From an uncultured Curtobacterium sp. (lineage in GTDB: Bacteria; Actinomycetota; Actinomycetes; Actinomycetales; Microbacteriaceae), in assembly GCA_913774725.1 (NCBI GenBank), contig CAJYIG010000086.1, positions 1 to 11,393 on the forward strand: DNA of 11,393 nucleotides, given 5' to 3'. Below are positions 1 to 5,830 of this stretch, piece by piece (positions within the stretch are counted from its first letter, which is position 1; the number at the start of each line of letters is the position of its first letter). The notes under the pieces were generated by a model that worked only from the letters and a program-made list of their open reading frames with translations, was not told the origin of the DNA and searched no databases. The translations under genes were made by a program, and so were the position numbers.

Positions 1-20
1 CACCGCGCCTCCCGTCCGTC
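1..20. repeat. Right arm of dispersed hairpin repeat (copy 1, cut by window edge)
   Basis: The first 20 bases match the right arm of the two complete hairpins at 2461-2508 and 10652-10703, sharing the core CCTCCCGTCCGTC and the preceding CACCG. Only this arm is visible, and the left arm and loop would lie before base 1. It sits downstream of the msrA stop codon, the same gene-end position as the other copies. The identity with the other arms is seen directly. That a full hairpin exists upstream is inference. Confidence 0.7.
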
Positions 21-23
21 GTC

Positions 24-45
24 CGGTCACGTCGTCACGTGACCG
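24..45. terminator. Candidate hairpin downstream of msrA
   Basis: A perfect 9-bp inverted repeat (CGGTCACGT and ACGTGACCG) flanks the 4-base loop CGTC. It lies 20 bases past the msrA stop on the minus strand. There is no U-tract on either strand, so it is only a candidate intrinsic terminator or 3'-end stabilising hairpin, possibly acting with the repeat at 1-20. Confidence 0.45.
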
Positions 46-65
46 TCGCGATCATCCGTCAGCGG

Positions 66-587
66 TCAGACCGAGGCGGTCGCCTCGTCGCGGTGCGGGA
101 GCTTCCAGCCCGGGCGCACGAAGTGGCAGGTGTACCCGGCGGGGTACTTCTCGAGGTAGTCCTGGTGCTCCTCCTCGGCCTCCCAGAAGTCGCCGGCGGG
201 CTCGACCTCGGTGACGACCTTGCCCGGCCAGATGCCGGAGGCGTCGACGTCCGCGATGGTGTCGAGCGCGACCTGGCGCTGTTCGTCGGACGTGGAGAAG
301 ATCGCCGAGCGGTAGCTGCGGCCGACGTCGTTGCCCTGCCGGTCCTTCGTGGACGGGTCGTGGATCTGGAAGAAGAACTCGAGCAGGTCACGGTACGAGA
401 TCTGCGAGGGGTCGAAGACGATCTCGACGGCCTCGGCGTGGTCGCCGTGGTTGCGGTACGTGGCGTTCGGGGTGTCGCCGCCGGAGTAGCCGACGCGCGT
501 GCTGATGACACCCGGACGGCGACGGAGGAGCTGCTGCGCTCCCCAGAAGCAGCCGCCGGCGAGGATGGCGGTCTCGGTCGTGGTCAT
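66..587 (-). CDS. msrA: Peptide-methionine (S)-S-oxide reductase MsrA
   Basis: This enzyme reduces the S-epimer of methionine sulfoxide, free or in proteins, back to methionine. It repairs oxidative damage in the cytoplasm, normally recycled by thioredoxin. The 173-residue protein has the family signature GCFWG at residues 12-16, with catalytic Cys13. GYSGG follows at 34-37, then [13 protein letters not shown] near 48-60 and the C-terminal [12 protein letters not shown] near 153-164. Cys154 in that last motif is the only other cysteine and is a candidate resolving residue. The length is typical of the family. The ATG is preceded by AGGAGG with a 5-base spacer (593-598), which fixes the start. 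No msrB is visible nearby. The gene is divergent from the SOS-box gene at 819. Confidence 0.96.
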   Translation of the reverse strand: MTTTETAILAGGCFWGAQQLLRRRPGVISTRVGYSGGDTPNATYRNHGDHAEAVEIVFDPSQISYRDLLEFFFQIHDPSTKDRQGNDVGRSYRSAIFSTSDEQRQVALDTIADVDASGIWPGKVVTEVEPAGDFWEAEEEHQDYLEKYPAGYTCHFVRPGWKLPHRDEATASV

Positions 588-786
588 GGTGGCCTCCTGG
601 GGGTCGTCGTACCGCTGGCTGCGGCATCACCGGGTGCAACCCGCGGAAGGACGCAGGTGTTCCCGGGTGTCCATCGTGCCGTGTCGACCCGCGTGGCGGC
701 TGTCCGACGGACCGTGCGGAGTGCCCGCTGTCCGCCGACCGCCGCCACGCCGGAGGCCCTCGCCGGTGTCGTCGCGGTGCTCTACC
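588..786. other. Divergent intergenic region between msrA and the DUF6504-like gene
   Basis: About 200 bp separate the msrA start from the SOS box. The only clear elements are the msrA Shine-Dalgarno sequence at 593-598 and, at the far edge, a possible -10 (TACCAT, 783-788) for the plus-strand gene. I see no convincing -35 element, no further inverted repeat and no credible small gene. Open frames crossing it are compositional. Confidence 0.5.
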
Positions 787-806
787 ATTCGAACACACGT
801 TCGAAT
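787..806 (+). promoter_or_regulatory. Actinobacterial LexA/SOS box
   Basis: The sequence ATTCGAAC-ACAC-GTTCGAAT is a perfect inverted repeat with 8-base arms and a 4-base spacer. Its core TCGAAC-N4-GTTCGA is the LexA site known from Mycobacterium and other actinobacteria, closely related to the Bacillus CGAAC-N4-GTTCG box. It ends two bases before the GGGAGG ribosome binding site of the gene at 819 and overlaps a possible -10 (TACCAT, 783-788). LexA bound here would block transcription of that gene, releasing it on DNA damage. Confidence 0.9.
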
Positions 807-818
807 CGGGAGGTCGAG

Positions 819-1079
819 ATGATGTTGACGCACGAGGTCGCCACAGTGTGGTGGGAGCGCGGCGTGCCGGACCGGATGGTGTGGCGCGACCGACGTTGGC
901 GGGTGAGCGACACCCCGACGCGGCTGACGGCCACGGCTGAGTTCCTGCCGTCGGCGATGACCCACGCACCCGAGCGCACGGTCGGGTGGCGCTTCCAGGT
1001 CAGCGCTGAGGGCGACGCGGTCGTGGTCGACATCGTGCCCGAGGGGGACGGCTGGGTGGTCGCCCGCACCTGGCGCTGA
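819..1079 (+). CDS. DUF6504-like small protein, SOS-controlled
   Basis: The 86-residue cytoplasmic protein has no signal peptide or membrane segment. Its pattern matches the DUF6504 family as I recall it: an N-terminal V-x-x-x-x-G-x-P followed by VWRDRRWRV (residues 21-29), then VGWRFQV near 55-61, and a C-terminal GWVVARTWR (78-86). DUF6504 genes often sit beside imuA, imuB and dnaE2, the damage-inducible translesion mutasome of actinobacteria, but their biochemical role is not known to me. GGGAGG at 808-813 serves either of two tandem ATG codons (819 or 822, spacers of 5 and 8 bases). A perfect LexA box lies immediately upstream, so DNA damage should induce it. No mutasome gene is in the window: msrA is on one side and a TetR regulator on the other. 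The gene call is strong and the family name moderately sure. Confidence 0.85.
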   Translation: MMLTHEVATVWWERGVPDRMVWRDRRWRVSDTPTRLTATAEFLPSAMTHAPERTVGWRFQVSAEGDAVVVDIVPEGDGWVVARTWR

Positions 1080-1082
1080 CCG

Positions 1083-1111
1083 CGGGACCGGTCGTGCGCC
1101 GACGCGTCCCG
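1083..1111. terminator. Hairpin between convergent genes
   Basis: CGGGAC (1083-1088) pairs with GTCCCG (1106-1111), and inside it GTCG (1091-1094) pairs with CGAC (1100-1103) across a 2x2 internal loop. It lies 3 bases past the DUF6504-like stop and just before the stop of the convergent tetR-type gene, so it could end transcription from both sides. There is no U-tract, and strength is uncertain. Confidence 0.45.
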
Positions 1112-1113
1112 GG

Positions 1114-1737
1114 TCAACGGGTGAGGGCGTGTGCGAGCCCGCGGACGAGCACCGCGCGGGCACGGTCGGTGAGGGAGCCGTCCGGGTCGCTCCACGCCGC
1201 GCGCCCGAGGCCGTCGGCCAGGGCGAGCACGGCGTCGGCCGCCACCGGGGCCGGCTCGGCGAGGTCGACCCCGTGGCGAGCTGTCCACCGGGTGATGCCG
1301 GCCGCCACCCCGTCCCGCCAGAGGGTCCGTTCGGCGGCGGCGAGCTCGTCGTCACCGTCGAGGGCGGTGCCGCTGACGGCCTCGAGCAGGCGGAAGCGCT
1401 CCGGCTCACGGCGCACCAGGTCCAGGTACGCGGCCACCCCGGCGTCGAGTGCGTCGACCAGCTCGTCGTGCTGGTCCGCGGCGGCGAGCACGCGGGGCAG
1501 GACGTCCCGCGCCTGTCGCTCGAGGAGCGCGACGACGAGGTTCCGCCGGGCGCCGAAGACGTAGTGCACGACCCCGTGTGCGACGCCGGCCCGCTCGGCG
1601 ACCGCCCGCGTGGTGAGGCCCGGCAGGCCGTGGTCGCGCACGACGAGGGCGGCTGCGTCGAGCAGCTCGTCGCGCCGTTCCCCTCGGCTGCGGTACGCCC
1701 GCGTCCGCTGGTCCTGCGTCTGCTGGTCCTGCGTCAT
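1114..1737 (-). CDS. TetR family transcriptional regulator
   Basis: The 207-residue protein has the TetR plan. The N-terminal helix-turn-helix spans about residues 22-65, with recognition region LTTRAVAERAGVAHGVVHYV at 41-60. An all-helical ligand-binding domain follows, with LLEAVSG near 117-123 and no family-specific motif that identifies the ligand. The N-terminus repeats TQDQ-Q-TQDQ because of a 15-base tandem duplication in the DNA. I chose the ATG at 1737. It has no Shine-Dalgarno, but a -10-like TACGCT (1745-1750) stands 7 bases before it, which suggests a leaderless mRNA. The in-frame TTG further out (1791) lies inside the palindrome. The gene diverges from the acetyltransferase at 1836 and most likely represses it and itself through the site at 1786-1805. 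Confidence 0.9.
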   Translation of the reverse strand: MTQDQQTQDQRTRAYRSRGERRDELLDAAALVVRDHGLPGLTTRAVAERAGVAHGVVHYVFGARRNLVVALLERQARDVLPRVLAAADQHDELVDALDAGVAAYLDLVRREPERFRLLEAVSGTALDGDDELAAAERTLWRDGVAAGITRWTARHGVDLAEPAPVAADAVLALADGLGRAAWSDPDGSLTDRARAVLVRGLAHALTR

Positions 1738-1785
1738 CACAGGAAGCGTACGGGTCGCCTGCAGCCAGCGGCGGGAAGCTGATCT

Positions 1786-1805
1786 GGCCAATTGGCCAAT
1801 TGGCC
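1786..1805. promoter_or_regulatory. Perfect 20-bp palindrome, probable TetR operator
   Basis: GGCCAATTGGCCAATTGGCC reads the same on both strands and can also be seen as GGCCAATT repeated with an 8-base period. It stands in the 98-bp region between the divergent regulator (start 1737) and acetyltransferase (start 1836), 30 bp from the latter start. A long perfect palindrome in that position is the usual layout for a local TetR operator. Binding by this regulator is inference. Confidence 0.75.
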
Positions 1806-1835
1806 GAATGTGCCACCGCCAGCAGAGGAGTCCCG

Positions 1836-2450
1836 ATGTCGATCACCGTCCGTCCCGCATCCCGGTCCGAGGTCCCCGCCGTGGCGGCGGTGCTGGCCGA
1901 GGCCTTCGCCGCCGATCCCGTCCTCGCCGAGATCCGCCCGGCACGGCCGGGCGAGCAGCGGGAGGCCGTGCTCGGCACACTCTTCGCGGCGCTGGTCCGC
2001 GCGGTCCCCGAGCACGCCCGCGCGCTCGACGTCGCGGTCGACGGCGATCGCGTGCTCGGCGCGGCGTTCTGGCAGGCGCCACGACCGCACCGGGGCGGCA
2101 CGGTCGCGTTCCTCCGGCAGGTCCCGGAGCTCCTCCGGGTCCTCGGGGTCGGTGGTGCGTTCCGGGCGCTGCGGCACCTGCGGCGGATGGACCGTGCACG
2201 ACCGGACACGCCGCACTGGTACCTCGCCGAGATCGGGGTCGCTGCCGCAGCCCGGGGACAGGGGGTCGGCGGGCTCCTGCTCGACCAGGCGCTGCGGCGG
2301 GTCGACGAACTCGGCGCGCACGCGTACCTCGAGTCCTCGACGCCGCAGAACCGTCGGCTCTACCGTCGCCACGGCTTCGGCGACGGGGCGCCGATCACCG
2401 GCTTCCGAGCGGCGGCGCCCGTCTCGATGTGGCGACCGGCGGTCGCCTGA
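1836..2450 (+). CDS. GNAT family N-acetyltransferase
   Basis: The 204-residue cytoplasmic protein is predicted to move an acetyl group from acetyl-CoA to an amine; the substrate cannot be told from sequence. Motif A is visible as YLAEIGV (129-135), the acetyl-CoA pyrophosphate loop as RGQGVG (140-145), and motif B as NRRLYRRHGF (172-181), the usual NxxxYxxxGF pattern. The N-terminal half (ADPVL near 26-30) resembles GNATs of about 200 residues found next to drug-resistance type regulators. The ATG at 1836 has AGAGGAG (1824-1830) 5 bases upstream. It diverges from the TetR gene with a palindrome between, so its expression is probably released by that regulator's ligand. The hairpin at 2461-2508 follows. 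Confidence 0.92.
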   Translation: MSITVRPASRSEVPAVAAVLAEAFAADPVLAEIRPARPGEQREAVLGTLFAALVRAVPEHARALDVAVDGDRVLGAAFWQAPRPHRGGTVAFLRQVPELLRVLGVGGAFRALRHLRRMDRARPDTPHWYLAEIGVAAAARGQGVGGLLLDQALRRVDELGAHAYLESSTPQNRRLYRRHGFGDGAPITGFRAAAPVSMWRPAVA

Positions 2451-2460
2451 ACCGTGCGAC

Positions 2461-2508
2461 GACGGCCGGGAGGCGCGGTACCAGCCGGTACCGTGCCTCC
2501 CGTCCGTC
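2461..2508. terminator. Dispersed hairpin repeat (copy 2), probable bidirectional terminator
   Basis: Two 22-base arms (2461-2482 and 2487-2508) flank an AGCC loop, with GGTACC at the inner ends of both arms. There is one true mismatch (C opposite T) and one G-T pair, which can form as G-U in RNA. It lies between the GNAT stop (2450) and the stop of the convergent aztD-like gene (2529). It shares loop and arm sequence with the copy at 10652-10703, and similarity runs past the hairpin into GTGGTG. There is no U-tract. Confidence 0.8.
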
Positions 2509-2526
2509 AGGTGGTGACGCCGCCGG

Positions 2527-3711
2527 TTAGGCGACCGCGATCTCGTTCGGGACGCCCGGCAGCTCGTCGCTCGAGGCGACGACCTTCCCGGTGGTGATGT
2601 CCACCGCGTGGATCCTCCGCTCCGCAGGATCGGTGACGTAGGCGATGTCGCCGGCGACCTTCAGGGCCGGGTGGGCGTCCTGCCACTCCGCCGGCCCCTC
2701 CCAGGCGTCGATGACGTCGACCGTGTCGATCGGCTCGCCGGTCGCGACGTCGAAGGTGTGCAGCGCGCCGTCGGAGCCGAGGATCACGGCCTCGTCAGCG
2801 GGGCCGCGCGCGATGTCACGGAAGGTGAAGCCGACGCCCTCGGGCATGTCGGTCACGCGGTACTCGCCCGACGCGGCGTCGATGAGTGCGACCTGGTCGA
2901 GCAGGTAGCCCTCGCTGTCCGGGTCGTCGTTGTAGTCACCCACGGCCACCGACGAGTCCTCCGTCGTGAAGAGGTTGCCGGTGCGGCCGTACTCGGTCGG
3001 GGCGTCGATCTTCGTGAAGGCGCCGTCCTGGTAGAGGAGGGCTCCGTCGGTGCAGCCGAAGACCGCGACCTCGCCCTTCACGGCCCCCTCACCGTGCACA
3101 CTCGGGCACTCCTCGGAACGCGCGATCTCCTGGCCGTCCTCGTCGAGCGCGCGGACGCCGGAGCGGGACTCCTCGGTGCCGATCGTGGAGAGGAGCGTGC
3201 CGTCCTCGAGGACGATGGCGACGCCGTGGTGAGCGGCCTCGGACTCCGTCGTCTCGACGTCGGGGAGCGTGTCGCCGTCGAGGTCGTCGTGGTCGAACAC
3301 CGTCACGTCGCCGCTGCCGTCGGCGAAGAGCGCGGTCTTCTCACCGTGCACGACCGCGTGCCCGCCGGTGTCGGCCGGGAAGACCGCGTCGGTCAGGGCC
3401 GGGTCTGCGGCGGTGTCGAGGACCTGGAAGCCCTCGGGGACGGTGACGAGCACGTGGCGACCGTCGCCGGCCGGGTTCACGCGGGTGAAGCCGTCGATCG
3501 CGTCGTCGGCCACGACCCGCAGGTCCTGGTCGAGGGTGAGCAGGCCGCCGTCGTAGGTGAGGACGATGCGGTCGCTTTCGGTCGAGGCGGCCGTCGCGGT
3601 GCGGTTCCCCTCGGCCTCCGCGTCGGCGGGCGTGGTCGAGCAGCCGGTGAGGACGAGGGCTGCGGCGCCGAGCAGGGCTGCGGGCGCGAGCGTGGTGCGC
3701 AGGGTTGTCAT
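2527..3711 (-). CDS. aztD: AztD-like zinc metallochaperone lipoprotein (copy 2, motif-complete)
   Basis: The 394-residue lipoprotein has a signal peptide ending in lipobox LTGC (Cys24), so it should be anchored outside the membrane. The rest is repeated WD/YVTN-like beta-propeller strands, as in AztD, the chaperone that hands zinc to AztC. Family-type features are GGHAVVHGE (116-124), HHGVAI (161-166), CPSVHGE (202-208) and FGC (218-220). The histidines are candidate zinc ligands, and Cys202/Cys220 could form a disulfide. The ATG at 3711 has no good Shine-Dalgarno, but a -10-like TACAGT (3719-3724) lies 7 bases before it, suggesting a leaderless transcript. A Fur/Zur-like box overlaps this promoter, so the gene probably has its own zinc control although it lies only 26 bp after aztC. 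Unbroken open frame continues upstream to about 4764 but encodes aztC antiframe, not this protein. Confidence 0.85.
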   Translation of the reverse strand: MTTLRTTLAPAALLGAAALVLTGCSTTPADAEAEGNRTATAASTESDRIVLTYDGGLLTLDQDLRVVADDAIDGFTRVNPAGDGRHVLVTVPEGFQVLDTAADPALTDAVFPADTGGHAVVHGEKTALFADGSGDVTVFDHDDLDGDTLPDVETTESEAAHHGVAIVLEDGTLLSTIGTEESRSGVRALDEDGQEIARSEECPSVHGEGAVKGEVAVFGCTDGALLYQDGAFTKIDAPTEYGRTGNLFTTEDSSVAVGDYNDDPDSEGYLLDQVALIDAASGEYRVTDMPEGVGFTFRDIARGPADEAVILGSDGALHTFDVATGEPIDTVDVIDAWEGPAEWQDAHPALKVAGDIAYVTDPAERRIHAVDITTGKVVASSDELPGVPNEIAVA

Positions 3712-3721
3712 GTCGCTCACT

Positions 3722-3741
3722 GTACTGATTCTCATTCTCAA
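3722..3741 (-). promoter_or_regulatory. Fur/Zur-type box before the second aztD
   Basis: On the minus strand GAGAATGAGAATCAGTAC (3739-3722) matches the classical Fur-family box GATAATGATAATCATTAT at 14 of 18 positions, and its TGAGAATGAGAATCA part resembles actinobacterial Zur sites. It overlaps the aztC stop codon on one side and ends against the -10-like TACAGT on the other. In a zinc locus the natural binder is Zur. Confidence 0.65.
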
Positions 3742-4643
3742 CTGGAAGTCGACAGGCCGTCGACGATCGCCGCGGTGTTCGAGCGCATCATGCCGAGGTA
3801 GGTCGACGCTGCTCCGTCCTCGGTCAGCGACTCGGTGGCGAGCGAGCGGATCTCGACGTGCACGTCGACCTCGTCCGCCAGCACCTCGGCCAGGCGCGCG
3901 GGCTGGGACAGGTCGGCGAAGATCGTCGGGACGCCGGCCTCGTCGATCGCCGCGGCGAGGTCGCGCAGGTCCGCGGCGCTCGGCGAGGCCAGGGTGGTGC
4001 CGCTGGGGATCACGGCGCCGACCACGCGGAAGCCGTAGCGGTCGGCGAGGTACCCGAACACGTGGTGGTTCGTCACGAGGGCCCGCCGGTCGTCCGGGAC
4101 GGCGTCGAACGCGTCCGACATCTCCGTGTCGAGCGCCGCGAGCTCGTCGAGGTACGCCTCGGTCCCGCTCGGCTCGACGCCGGCCTCGCGCAGGGCTCCG
4201 TCGAGCGCCTCGACGACGTCGACCATGCGCGCGGGGTCGGTCCACAGGTGCGGGTCCGGGCCGCTGTCGTCCTCGGTGGTCCACTCCAGTGCGTCGACGT
4301 GGTCGCCGGCGGTGAACACCGGGACGCCGTCGGACGCTGCGGCCTCGACGTGCCGCGCGACACCCTCCTCGAGCCCGAGTCCGTTCTCGACGACGAGGTC
4401 GGCGGTCCGGAGTCGAGCGGCCTCCTGCGCCGAGACCTCGAACGAGTGCGGGTCCGCGCCCGGGGGCATGAGGACCATCACGTCGGCGGCGTCCCCGACC
4501 ACCTCGGAGACGACGTCGCCGAGGATGTTCGTCGTCACCGCGACGACCGGGCGGTCCGGTCCCGCGGACGAACACCCCGCCGTGGCCGTCACGAGCCCCG
4601 CGGCGAGGGCCAGTGCGGCCCCGGCCCGGAACCGGCGCGTCAC
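3738..4643 (-). CDS. aztC: Zinc ABC transporter substrate-binding lipoprotein AztC
   Basis: The 301-residue protein belongs to the cluster A-I metal-binding proteins (ZnuA/TroA/AztC type), which capture zinc outside the membrane and deliver it to the permease. A signal peptide ends in lipobox TAGC (Cys24). The core runs from VAVTTNILGDVV (34-45), through MPPGADPHSFE (59-69), DPHLW (130-134) and TNHHVFGYLA (191-200), to FADLSQPARL (242-251). His66, His132, His193 and an acidic residue such as Asp244 form the expected His3-Asp site of AztC-like proteins. There is no long His-rich loop of the ZnuA kind. The GTG start overlaps the aztD1 stop by 4 bases (4640-4643), so translation is probably coupled. 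The length is normal. Confidence 0.92.
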   Translation of the reverse strand: MTRRFRAGAALALAAGLVTATAGCSSAGPDRPVVAVTTNILGDVVSEVVGDAADVMVLMPPGADPHSFEVSAQEAARLRTADLVVENGLGLEEGVARHVEAAASDGVPVFTAGDHVDALEWTTEDDSGPDPHLWTDPARMVDVVEALDGALREAGVEPSGTEAYLDELAALDTEMSDAFDAVPDDRRALVTNHHVFGYLADRYGFRVVGAVIPSGTTLASPSAADLRDLAAAIDEAGVPTIFADLSQPARLAEVLADEVDVHVEIRSLATESLTEDGAASTYLGMMRSNTAAIVDGLSTSS

Positions 4644-5830
4644 AGTCCGACCTCGGCGAACGCGACGGGGGCTGCGGGCAGGTCGATCGACCGCGCGACG
4701 CGGGCACCGTCCGCGAAGTCGATCTCGTGCACCTGCTGCCCGGAGGCGTCGGCGACGTAGGCACGCTGGGCGTCGAGCTGCAGGAGCGGCTGCTCGTCGG
4801 GGTCGAGCAGCGGCTCGGTCGTGGCGACCGCGCCCGTCGACGCCGCGAGCACCACGACCCGGCCCTGGTCGTCCACGCCGACGACGTGCTCGTCCTCGTC
4901 GTCGACGGCGGTCACGGCGCGCAGGGGACGCTCGGTCTCGACCAGTCGCCACCTGCCCTCGCGGCTGTCGAGCAGCCAGGCGCCGCGGTCGCCGGCGAGC
5001 CCCGCGACCGTCGGCCGTCCCGCACGGGTGGAGAACGCCGTCGGACGGTCCGCGTCGGCCGGCAGCGCGACGGTGGTGACCCCGCCGTCCTCGTCGATGA
5101 CGACCGCGCCGTCCGCGCACCCGACCACGGCGCCGGCACGCGTGACGATGCCGCCCGCGGGGTCGGCGCACGCGGCCTCGGTACCGGTCGGCTGGCCGTC
5201 GGCGTCGAGCACGCGGACGCCGGCTCCCGTCCCGGCGACGAGCAGTTCGCCGAACGGCAGCAGCACGGTCGCGTCGACCCGAGCGGTCTCGTCGAGGTCA
5301 CCCTGGCCGAGCGCGGCCCGGTCGAGGACGACGCCCTCGCCGCGCTCCGGCCATGCGATGGTCGTCATCGTCTCCGAGGAGTGCACCTCGACGGGCCCGC
5401 CACCGTCGATCGTGCCGACGACCCGCGGTTCGGCCGCGTAGTAGTGCGTGTGGTCGCCGTGGTCGACCGTCCAGGCGCCGCCGTCGATGATCGTCGTGCG
5501 GTCCTCGGTGCTGGTGACGAGGAACCGTCCGTCGGTCGTCGAGTGGTCTGGTGCCTCGACGTCGTCGAGCTCGGTGGTCTCGTCGGCGATCAGGTCGTGG
5601 ACGGCGGTGGATCCGTCCGCGGAGACGGCCAGGAGGCGCACCTGCGGCTCCTGGGCCTCGCTCGCCCCCTCGACGTAGCCGTGCGGCTTCGCGGTGGCGG
5701 TCGTCCAGTCGGCCGACGGTCCGGCGGTGTCCTCGGCCGAGCAGGCGGTCAGGCCGAGCGCGAGCCCGGCGGCGACCGCCGCGGTGGTGATGCGTCGCGC
5801 CGGTGCGCGACGGTTCGTGGGCTGGTTCAT
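4640..5830 (-). CDS. AztD-like lipoprotein (copy 1, divergent)
   Basis: The 396-residue lipoprotein has a signal peptide ending in LTAC (Cys30). Beta-propeller-like repeats follow, paralogous to the gene at 2527-3711: both end in a strand of the form YV-x-D-x(4-5)-QVHEID or RIHAVD. It carries a His-rich DHGDHTHYY segment (123-131), which the other copy lacks. It keeps the two cysteines (C221, C238) of the CxxxxGG..GC region. However, CPSVHGE is replaced by CADPAGG and the HHGV motif is missing. It may therefore bind zinc differently or serve as a partner. The ATG overlaps the aztB stop by 4 bases (ATGA, 5827-5830), and its own stop overlaps aztC, placing it in the middle of the aztB-aztD1-aztC operon. 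Membership in the AztD superfamily is moderately sure. Confidence 0.8.
   Translation of the reverse strand: MNQPTNRRAPARRITTAAVAAGLALGLTACSAEDTAGPSADWTTATAKPHGYVEGASEAQEPQVRLLAVSADGSTAVHDLIADETTELDDVEAPDHSTTDGRFLVTSTEDRTTIIDGGAWTVDHGDHTHYYAAEPRVVGTIDGGGPVEVHSSETMTTIAWPERGEGVVLDRAALGQGDLDETARVDATVLLPFGELLVAGTGAGVRVLDADGQPTGTEAACADPAGGIVTRAGAVVGCADGAVVIDEDGGVTTVALPADADRPTAFSTRAGRPTVAGLAGDRGAWLLDSREGRWRLVETERPLRAVTAVDDEDEHVVGVDDQGRVVVLAASTGAVATTEPLLDPDEQPLLQLDAQRAYVADASGQQVHEIDFADGARVARSIDLPAAPVAFAEVGL

Noticed and set aside
39..818. Long plus-strand open frame ahead of the DUF6504-like gene
   Set aside because: It is antisense to msrA and runs through the SOS box and ribosome binding site. Only the part from 819 has a start context and family similarity.
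1696..1737. 15-base tandem repeat at the start of the TetR gene
   Set aside because: It encodes TQDQ twice in a flexible N-terminal tail. It is likely a simple slippage duplication rather than a functional element.
1738..1791. TTG at 1791 as the TetR start
   Set aside because: It lies in the palindromic operator, has no ribosome binding site, and adds residues before the normal helix-turn-helix N-terminus.
3712..4764. Upstream extension of the second aztD frame
   Set aside because: It is an Arg/Pro-rich shadow of aztC in another frame. The signal peptide and lipobox begin at the ATG at 3711.
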